Assembly: GCA_951213105.1 (NCBI GenBank)
Contig: OX578147.1
Span: forward strand, 125,395,642-125,459,641
Origin: Amaurobius ferox
Lineage: Eukaryota > Arthropoda > Arachnida > Araneae > Amaurobiidae
Length of the DNA stretch: 64,000 bases
Reading direction: 5' to 3'
Shown: positions 55,320 through 64,000 of the stretch, piece by piece
Position numbering within the stretch: position 1 is the stretch's first letter
How the letters are laid out: the number at the start of each line of letters is the position of its first letter
The notes under the pieces: generated by a model
The model's input: the letters and a program-made list of their open reading frames with translations, nothing else
Told to the model about the DNA's origin: nothing
Databases searched by the model: none
Made by a program: the position numbers and the translations under genes

Positions 55320-55960
55320 AAAGTGGCAGCAGTTCCCCAATGCTATCTTGCAAAACGTATTGTTTATCTATTCAATTTAATAATAAATTTAAGATATATT
55401 ATTTCGTTCTACACTTTAAAAGCAATGAAAAATATTATTAGCACAGTTTTGAAAATATTTCACTGTAGCAGTTTCGTATATCGATTTAACGAAAAAAAAT
55501 ATACTTTTTTCGCTGTTCAATTGAGTAATAATTTTAGATTATACTGCTTAGTCAGACGTAATAATGAGCCAAATTATTTTCTGAAAAAGTTTTAGAGCAG
55601 AAGTTGTACAAATCGAATTTTCAAAAAGTATTTTTCCGCTGTTCAATTGAGCAATAAATTTGGCTATACTACTTAGCTTGTGTTTAAGAATAATATTTCA
55701 AAATATTTGTAAAAGCAACTTTGAAAAAATTTCACTGCAGCTGTTTAACAAATTGTATTTTCAAGCATTTTCTTTCTATTTGATAAAGTTGGCCTACTCT
55801 ATTTAGTCCTGCATTATTTACTTTAAGAAAAATGAGTCAAATTATTTGCAACATAGTTTTGAAAATTTTTCCAGAGCAGCAGTTCCTCAAATTATATATA
55901 TTGCATAAGTATCTTCTCGCTATTGAATTGAGAAATAAACTTGAACTGTAACACTACTGA
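55320..55960. repeat. Five diverged tandem units of ~135 bp upstream of the receptor
   Basis: Units start near 55326, 55465, 55595, 55737 and 55873 with GCAGCAGTT-type sequence. They continue through a TTCAATTGAG(T/C)AATAAATTT-like part and a TTGAAAA(T/A)(A/T)TTTC(A/C) end. Spacing is 130-142 bp and identity moderate. No coding capacity is evident. They lie 190-830 bp upstream of the receptor ATG. Confidence 0.65.
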
Positions 55961-57894
55961 GTTCGACTTGCTTCCCAAACAGCGAAAATAAGCTAACTGA
56001 AATGTGACAGGAAGGAATAAAAACACTAAATACGTTTACATTTTTAAAGATATGATTTTCTTCTGTGCAAGTTCAGAGTTGCTTTATCAGTTTTGCATGC
56101 TCTTGACTACTTCCAAGGGGATTATAAGAAAACAATTAAAATGAAAAAAAATATGATATAGCTCTTGCCTGTGCATACCGACTAAGCAGCTTATTCAATC
56201 TATATCAAATGTTTAAAACTGTACACAGCTTTTATCAGCTACTTTTATACCATATGTAATCTGTCAATGTAGTATTTGTCTATCTAACTGCCTGTTACCT
56301 TTTAGAATAATACACTTGTAGAGCTGAATGAGAATGACGGAAAAATGACGATGCGAACCAGAAGAAATTAGTAAACTGTACAAAATTTTGAAACGTTTCA
56401 TATTTCAGAAGTTATGGACATAAAGTAGAAAAATCATCGTATGTAATAGATATGTTGAACATGTTGTCCTTTTATATACAGGGATGGGACTTTCGGGTAA
56501 AAATGGTACTTTATATGAATCTTATTTGGTTCTTCAATTGACCGAATTCCCCCCAAAATATGTTTTTAGTATCAGATTAGCACGTAGTTAGTCCTATTTA
56601 ATGCTAGCAATCAATCGTAAGACTGATTTCTATATCCTTTGTTTGGAAATAGATATGACTAGAATTCTCCTGTTGGAGTCATTTCCAGTAAAAGAACATT
56701 AAAGTATCTTACGGCTAAGTTTCATAATCCGCCAGTAGCTTTACTTAAAATATAGAAGAGAAGACTCTCTTGCATTGATGTAATGGGCAGAGCACACGTC
56801 GCCAGTTTTGAATCATGGTTAGGCATGAGTTCTTTGCATTCAATTCGATAAGACTCAACCAGGGAAGCATATCAACAGGACCGCAGAAAAAAAAACTTGA
56901 ATAGCAAATGACAATGACTGAATAACAGATGTTCTGTTGCTACAATAAGAAACGAGTCATTAGAGATATATTCACCCTCCTCATAGTTGCAGAAAATATT
57001 TCAACTCTAGTGTATTAAAACCACCAACAGAGCTTATAGTTTTCCAGTCTATTGAAAATTTTGTCTTTCATACTGGCCTGGGGTGATTATATTGGCATTG
57101 AAATTTGTCGTCATAGATTTAATCGATCGATGTGTTCACACAATGCCAAGGAAACTTTCCAAAACAAACCTCAAACCTTCCAGATTTCAGAACAGTTATA
57201 TTATTTTTGAGTTTCGAATCGTGAGTCTTTAATGGAAAAGAGTTGACAACTTTTCATTTCCTTCACTAAGCGAGGTAAAAGTAACGCGGCAAATCAATAT
57301 CAGGATAAATAAACCATATGTAATTAATTTTCTTTATAGGTGGTTCTTTTTCTGTGTATAAATAACTGTCACATTAAAGATCGATTTTAAATTGAATAAT
57401 GATATTGAACTATCTTGGGGTTATTGATTTATGCACTATACATGTCATGAGGTATTAAGGAAAACAATTGGAATGGGGTGGCAAATTTGAATTATATTGA
57501 TTTGAATTATATTTTATATTGAAAATTTGAATTATATTTGAATTCATAATGGATTTACACGTTTTGTGCTTCCTAGAACATGAATTAACTGTGTTTAGAG
57601 CGACGTCTGAGTATGTGCTTGTATTTTCAATATGACCCTTTGAAATTGAAAAAATTTTAAATTGAAAAATAAATGTGCTTAACTATATGATAAATACTCA
57701 TTTAAATGTAATATTTGACAAAAAACAAATTTACACCCTCCGCCCTCCAGTACGCTAGGATAAATCTTTTTCGACCCAAATGTTATTTCTGGAGTTTTTG
57801 ATAAGTAGGCATTATTTAAAAGTGTAACCTTTTAATTCGGCTCCCATTCCAGTTGCGTTTTGAAAAGCTCTTGCAATATCTCTGATATGCCTTC
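55961..57894. other. AT-rich sequence, no gene seen
   Basis: No coding exon, RNA gene or clear transposon recognised. Confidence 0.45.
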
Positions 57895-57907
57895 AAAATG
57901 CCACTGC

Positions 57908-58193
57908 AGACAGTCCAGTGTTTAGTGAGCGGGAATTGCACTCGGACTGCCCTGGTTCGATTGCCGCCATTGCTAAAACTGCCGCCGTGTTCATGCGGAG
58001 TACGATCACGTTAAACCTGTGGGTCCATAAGTCCTTCTGAGAAGTTGATGGTAAGGAAAAGAGAGTACGGCCCCTGTGAATGCATTCCCCCCTGGCTTCA
58101 GGTCTAAATTGGGTGGCTCTTCCCGGCCGACCAAACAGATACCTTTCTAGTATATCTTTCTAGTAGGTCGGACGGTCTGGATCGAAGAAGAAG
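57908..58193 (+). mobile_element. tRNA-derived SINE, full length, with target duplication
   Basis: The tRNA-like head has a weak A box (CAGTCCAGTGTTTAGTGAGC) and a B box (GGTTCGATTGC, about 57952). The body (GATCACGTTAAACCTGTGGG) and tail (CCCGGCCGACCAAACAG to GGACGGTCTGGATC) follow, ending in (GAA)n. AAAATGCC(A/G)CTGC flanks it at 57895-57907 and 58194-58206. It shows that the tRNA-headed unit moves on its own, outside Helitrons. Confidence 0.85.
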
Positions 58194-58560
58194 AAAATGC
58201 CGCTGCGTCCCAATACATATCAACCTGCTAAATGGGTACTTCGTATCTAACGATAGACGCTAAAATTTCTGAAATCTGATCAATATAACTGAAAAAAGAG
58301 AAATTCTGCCATTGAAATGCATAAAATACATCCCAAGAGAAAAAAAATCGTCAAAATCATCTATCGCTTAGAACAGTTGTCAAGGGAAAATGAAACACCG
58401 ATTAAATATCCATTTTCATTCAAGTGACTGACCGTTCTTCAGGAGAGATTAATAAAAAATGCTGCTAATTCATTTACATTTAAAAAAGTTTTTGGAGCAA
58501 GACAATTCTCTTAGGTCTAAGCAAAAAATGCGTCTGCCTTCTGTACTTGAATAGCTATTA

Positions 58561-58722
58561 TTAAAATAAACACAATAGCATTTCCTATGTTGGGAATTAA
58601 TTGCCCGAATTAATTTTGGAAATTAATTTAGAATAACTTTCATTAAAATAAACACAATATCATTTCCTATGTTGGGAATTAATGGTTTGAATTAATTTTG
58701 GAAATTAATAATTTGTTCATCT
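58561..58722. repeat. Direct duplication, 82-bp unit
   Basis: TTAAAATAAACACAATA begins at 58561 and at 58643. Both copies run through TTTCCTATGTTGGGAATTAA and AATTAATTTTGGAAATTAAT with a few differences. Confidence 0.85.
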
Positions 58723-59107
58723 TTTCACCTAATCACCTGATTTATTTTCACCGATTACTTGGGCTGATGAAATAGGCTTTCTCTAAAAATTTAAGACTTT
58801 AAATGAAAAAAATCACAATTTTTTTAGCTTCTCACGGACTGGGAGAAATTTTACAAGTAGGTGCGATAATGAAAACTATTGAAGTTATCTTTCGGGAGCC
58901 TCAAAGTTCAAGATTTTGAGGTTACAGAGTCCTTCATTAAACTTGCTTTCGTCAAACTTCACCTTTTGCCCTGAAAGGCCTTCATCACATTTTCAAAGTC
59001 AGTTGTTTGGAAAAAAAAAAAGAAAAAACTTCTCTATGTATTTTTTGACAAAGGATAAAATTTTTTTTTTCTAAATGTTAAATTTTAAAACGATGTAAAT
59101 CATGTTC

Positions 59108-59362
59108 TGCCGGTCCGGTAGCTGAAAGGTCTAAGGAAAGCGCTTCTTCATGCCACCTCGATTGCCGGGTTGTGGGTTAGACTCAACTTGCGGGCATGAA
59201 TATTGTGGTGTGGGTGTCCGTTTAGGGTGTAAAGTGTACCTATCCTGTCGTGTGTCGGAACAGTGTCATGTGACTGCAAAATGGTTTACGATCCCATCGC
59301 TAAAAATGATCGATTGACTAGCTAGTTAAGTGTCTAGCCATTAACTACAAACAAACAAAACA
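59108..59362 (+). mobile_element. Second, unrelated tRNA-derived SINE
   Basis: The head GGTAGCTGAAAGGTCTAAGG is A-box-like and the sequence GGGTTAGACTCAAC, about 70 bp later, is B-box-like, with a long variable region as in Leu/Ser-type tRNAs. The body has GTGTCATGTGACTGCAAAAT and the end is an A-rich (CAAA)n tail at about 59346-59362. No target duplication was identified. Confidence 0.6.
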
Positions 59363-59643
59363 ATAAATTGTATTCTTGCAACATCAACCAAATAAAATAT
59401 GTTCTTTTGTGTTGTATATTTCAGATATATACAGTATGTTTCCAATATCCATTATTTTATAATACATAATATATGCATAAAGGAATATTCAATCCGATGA
59501 ATATGTGTTAGTCATACCATAAAATTAACATATTGAATAAAAGTGAATTCTAGTGTACACTTCTGTTTATTGTAATTAATTTCCATTGGTATATAAAAAT
59601 AATAATAAAAATTGCACTGGAAATAAAAAAAATCTCTCTTTGC

Positions 59644-59975
59644 GGTTAAATAATACAAAGAAATTCCTTACTTAGCATCCCATTAATAAACCATAAAATT
59701 AAAAACAAAATGTTTTACAGTGAGATTTTTTGTTATTAACATTATTTATGAAGCAGAAATATCTGCAAGATATATGAAAATATTGATAAAGTGTGAAAAA
59801 CAAATTGATTCGGTTAAATAATATAAAGAAATTCCTTACTTAGCATCCCATTAATAAACCGTAAAATTAAAAACAAAATGTTTTATAGTGAGGTCTTTTA
59901 TTATTAACATTATTTACGAAGCAGAAATATCTGCAAGATATATTAAAATACTGATAAAGTCTGAAAAAAAATTGA
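59644..59975. repeat. Tandem duplication, 168-bp unit
   Basis: GGTTAAATAATA starts at 59644 and at 59812. The copies share TTCCTTACTTAGCATCCCAT, AAAACAAAATGTTTTA and GAAGCAGAAATATCTGCAAG with few changes. Confidence 0.9.
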
Positions 59976-62370
59976 AAAATATAATATCATAAACTTCAAA
60001 TATAATAACTGTATAATAATACTGTAAACATATACTAGGCTGAATCAACCTACTCCGAAGAAGAGCATGTGCTAAGCGTACACAAATGAATTATATGTTC
60101 CTTTATTGAATAACATTTCGATGATTGATTAACATTTGACAACAAGGTTACGAGAAGAGCAGGTGCTCAAATAAATCATTCAACTAAATTATATGTTTCT
60201 TTATTGGATAATATTTCGCTGATTGACAATAAGATTTTGAGAAAAAATTTATGTCAGTTATTGCAATGTGTTAAGTCAATTCAATGTTCTGAGATATTCA
60301 ATTTTCATAAGTTTGTCGACATTTTTCTCACTTTATCAACATTTTCCAATTTGGCGACATTTTACAAAAAGTCGCTAAATTTATTGCAAGCGTTACTAAC
60401 AGACAGGCATAGAGAAGAAATTTTCCTATATGGGCATTCATGGTAACGGTAAAAAGTAATTGATAATGGCAAAAGCAAAATAAAAGATCTTGATCACCAA
60501 ATCACACCAACTTCTAAAATTACATTCTACCAGATGAGAAAGGGAATATAATATCTTAAAAGTAAACGTTCATCATTCATTGTAATATGAATTACATGTA
60601 CTAGCAAAAGTAGAGAAAGTATTAGCAAAAGTAGAGAAAGTATTAGCAAAAGTAGTAGAAAATTACATTGTATGATATATTTAGTTACAGCTCTGTTTGA
60701 GTAGTATTTCATTAGTTTTGAACTACCAATATTGGTCATTATGAAGGCCCTAAAAATTCAAAATCTTCTTAAAAAACGATGAAATTATTCCTAATTAATG
60801 CAAGAAAATGGAAATGATTGTATTATTATTATTTTTTTTTTGTTATGCAAATTTTGTAAAAATTAAATTACATGAAAGCTTTTATATTGGTGGCTAGAGC
60901 CCCGCCCACTGCTTCGGGTTTAACTACAAATCTGAGACTCATTGTACAAGTTATTTATTGCCATCCGGTTGTATAAGTCACTGCTTTCTAATATAGTAGC
61001 AGTACCGTATTTATGAAAAAGGGTTTTCATAATTTTCTATGAAGAAATTTTTTTTTTTTTGTATTTTTAGTATACGTTGTACAGCAAATTATGATCTATG
61101 CAATCGCAGTCGAGTAATTGGCCAACATTTAGTTGTGAAGTTCGCTTTATTATTATACTAGATATTGCATATATTCAGGCTATTCTACAAGCTATATTTA
61201 CTTATAAAAACAAATATTAATGATAACTTTTGGATTAGATCTTACTTGCTCCTTTCACCGAGGAATATAATATTTACAAAACGGTTATTGAAATATATTT
61301 CAAACCTTTTAATTTCTATATTAATGGGATCTGTTAGATCTGAATTGGGCAATACTGTATTATTTTATCCTTTGATAATTTTTTATTGGATGAAACCTAA
61401 GCTTTTGTATTTGTTGTCATAAAAATGCAGATTATATACTTTTCATATTCAGAAGATTATTTTTAACTTTACTATCGGTAACATGGTTTAAGTTTAAAAC
61501 ATAATAGATTATTTTGCAGAGATAGTAATAAAAGACTATCATAAAATGACCATTAGACAAATATTTTTTCTTAAAATTTGATTTGAGGAAAAACATAGTG
61601 TTAAGCAATAGACAATTCCTATATATTCTAGTAACGGGGTGCAACAGATTCATATATTCCAATTAATAGAATCTTTGATTTTACCATAGATATTCCTCTA
61701 TTGTAATATCAAATAATGTACTGCCTATACGTAAGCCACGCCCACTCATTGAGGTACTTTTTTCTACTCCGGAATTGCTATAAATTTCTATGGACCAATT
61801 ATTTAATTCATTTCTCTAAATTGCGTTTTTAGAACCTCATAAGAGAACATTTTACAAGTACAAATTATGTGAGATAATTTCGATTTTTATAAGAAATATT
61901 ATCCTTCAAAATCACAGTTTATAATGAATATTCAAGTCACAGAAAGTGCATCAATCCAGGGGAGAACGTCAGTTAAGAACTATAAACATCAAAATTCATG
62001 TAATCAATGTGCAAATTACAAAAACACGATTATTTTATTTAAAACAATGATTTATATTTTGCTAATAACAGCATTTAGTTTCTGGAGGTTTATGAGGAAG
62101 GCGATTTTGAAAGTGTGGGCGGGACCGTTGTGTCTCATAATAGGAAGCTTATATGAAATTGAGTATTCAGAGAATTTGCGTAACAGTCAATCTCATATTG
62201 TGGTTTTCAATAATTAAGAGCGATTTTATAGATACAGTAATTTCATTTAAATTTATTAATATTTTGAATTCTAAAATATTTTTAGAAACATAACTGCATA
62301 GATTGAAATTCAAGTTTTTAAATTATCGAACAAAACTGTAATTAAATACATAGTATAAATATATTTTTGT
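59976..62370. other. AT-rich sequence, no gene recognised
   Basis: It contains a TATTAGCAAAAGTAGAGAAAG repeat of about three copies near 60600-60660 and short GC-rich words (CCACGCCCACT near 61737, CCCCGCCCACTG near 60900). Open frames of up to 97 codons (61924-62217) have no recognisable domain. Confidence 0.4.
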
Positions 62371-62384
62371 TTTCCATATGTTCA

Positions 62385-62435
62385 TAGCATATATATGTAT
62401 ATATACATATACATATATATACATATATATATACG

Positions 62436-62471
<36 letters not shown>

Positions 62472-62517
62472 CATATATATATACATATATATATGTATAT
62501 GTATGTATATATATATA
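62385..62517. repeat. Compound TA/ATGTAT microsatellite
   Basis: About 130 bp of TATA, TACA and GTATAT words, largely self-complementary. The open frame across it is an artefact. Confidence 0.9.
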
Positions 62518-64000
62518 AAGAAGAATAAAATTGGATATTGTCCGTTTCTAATATGAATAAAATTTACATGAAGTAATTTTTTCATATTTGAAAACGTTCA
62601 TTGCAATTAAAATATGTTATAAATCAAAGTTGAAACTGCTAGAATATAAGCATCATTTTTACAAAAAGTGGTACAAATTTTAAATAGACAGTTAAGAATT
62701 ACGAGTAATTCTTGTAAGATAAATGATTTTGTAGAAGTAGTAGCTTTTAAAAATATTAAATTAATATAAATGAAGCTACATGGATGCTGTAAATAACTTA
62801 GAATATCTTAAAAAAAAAAAAAATGAAATTACACAAGGGAATAAATGTATCAAGGCCTTACATGAAACTTCCTGCATTTTTTTATTACTGAAGATTGCCG
62901 GACAAAAGCGATTGCCGTTTTTATACATTACCACATATTTCACTTATAACTTCATCTTTGCATTTTTGAGACGCATTGTATGTAATATATTTACTATATG
63001 AACGATTTAATACACAGAAATAAATCAATTTATTAAGTGTATGTTTTGTTTGTCATTGTCATATCACGGTTATTCAACTATAAATCAAAAGTCAAATAAC
63101 AACCAATTGACATTTGATATAATTATATATCAGATAAACAAAAATGACAATGCAATGCAATTCTAGTGGATTCATGCTATTATTCGTTAGCTAAAAATAC
63201 GTTATAATATTCAATTAAAAAATATATTGCTAATAAAATCTTCAATTTATTACTAATTTGCAACGTAATTTTGCATTCAGAGCTGTCAAAAAATGGCTAC
63301 AGTGCCTAGAAGTAAGCCGTCTCTTCTGGGCGCTGTAGAATAGCGGAAGTTAGGCGCTCTATAGCGACGACGATGACGAATAATCAGTTGTCTATTGTCA
63401 GAAAAATTTTTCAATTCGGAGGACATTCAGTAACAGGGAATGAGCTAGGATATACTACGTATAGGTTGGAGTGTAGAAAAATTACATTTTTAGTTGATTG
63501 GTTTTAATTCGTTTCATACAATTTTAAACGATAATGTTAATAAATTGTACAAGGTTTTTTGTTAAGGAAAATTTAGTACTGCCTAAGCGGACACTATGTG
63601 CAACACACAAATTGCGAGAGGGAGGGGGTTGTTTCTCTGCGGAAAATTTTTAGAAATTTTTAGTAATTTTATATAATATCTTAAATTTTGTATATCGGCA
63701 TGGAAGTATCGAATATCTTCTTCATATAATTTTGTCATGAATTCTAAGCTCTAATGCAGAATTGTTCAACTGCCAGTCCTCGAATAAGAACTAAATTATT
63801 AAAATGCATTTAAAAAATGAACAAATATTAATGCTTAACACTGTAATAAAATGGAATGTATAAATATTACATAAAGAATTCTTGATCGAAATATTTTGAT
63901 CGAAATTGTCACTCTATAAAATTTTTTATTTTTTGAACAGTATTGTATAAAGCGTAAAAATTAAAATGAAAAAATGTTAAGTATATATTTATTATTTTTT
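62518..64000. other. Right end of window, no gene confirmed
   Basis: Mostly AT-rich. A less AT-rich block at about 63285-63480 holds two short ATG frames on the plus strand (16 codons from 63292, about 45 codons from 63372) and could be a promoter or first exon of a gene to the right. Nothing supports it beyond composition. Confidence 0.25.

Noticed and set aside
62382..62585. 67-codon frame on the minus strand
   Set aside because: It translates a TA/ATGTAT microsatellite.

Overview
The window looks like nuclear DNA of an arthropod, most likely an arachnid such as a spider. This rests on AT-rich sequence, a parvin gene spread over more than 33 kb by multi-kilobase introns, a seven-transmembrane receptor of the arthropod gustatory type, and a very dense and varied set of transposable elements. 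The exact taxon cannot be read from the sequence.

Region 1 (1-42,060) is dominated by one host gene on the minus strand, the integrin-linked-kinase partner parvin. Ten coding exons run from the ATG at 41,884 down to 8,711, every splice junction keeps frame, and one is a 20-base microexon. The short last exon was not found between 1 and 8,710 and probably lies beyond the window edge. The introns hold an almost intact DD41D mariner (4,708-6,010), a hAT MITE with an 8-bp target duplication (7,186-7,805), two head-to-tail Helitrons (11,688-15,062) and a third copy (about 30,260-31,774) that carry arrays of tRNA-derived SINE units, an element with about 290-bp inverted ends around a broken unclassified ORF (27,890-29,634), a broken non-LTR retrotransposon (34,600-37,560), a 450-bp palindrome (38,530-38,983) and a 5S-tRNA composite SINE (39,096-39,484).

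Region 2 (42,060-53,060) is a transposon graveyard with no host gene recognised: a reverse-transcriptase relic of Penelope-like appearance, relics of several Tc1/mariner elements packed around TA microsatellites, an internally deleted DUF4817-type element, a gypsy-like gag relic on the minus strand, a second 5S-tRNA SINE and a decayed Tigger/pogo element.

Region 3 (53,060-64,000) holds one intact single-exon gustatory-receptor-like gene on the minus strand (55,130-54,063). Five diverged units of about 135 bp lie just upstream of its start. The rest is AT-rich sequence with two further SINEs (57,908-58,193 and about 59,108-59,362), local tandem duplications and microsatellites.

The two host genes have no evident functional link. 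The most unusual material is the SINE system. One body sequence is found behind a plain tRNA-like head, behind a 5S rRNA + tRNA-like double head, and in arrays inside Helitrons, while its last ~60 bp also occurs alone, flanked by target duplications.
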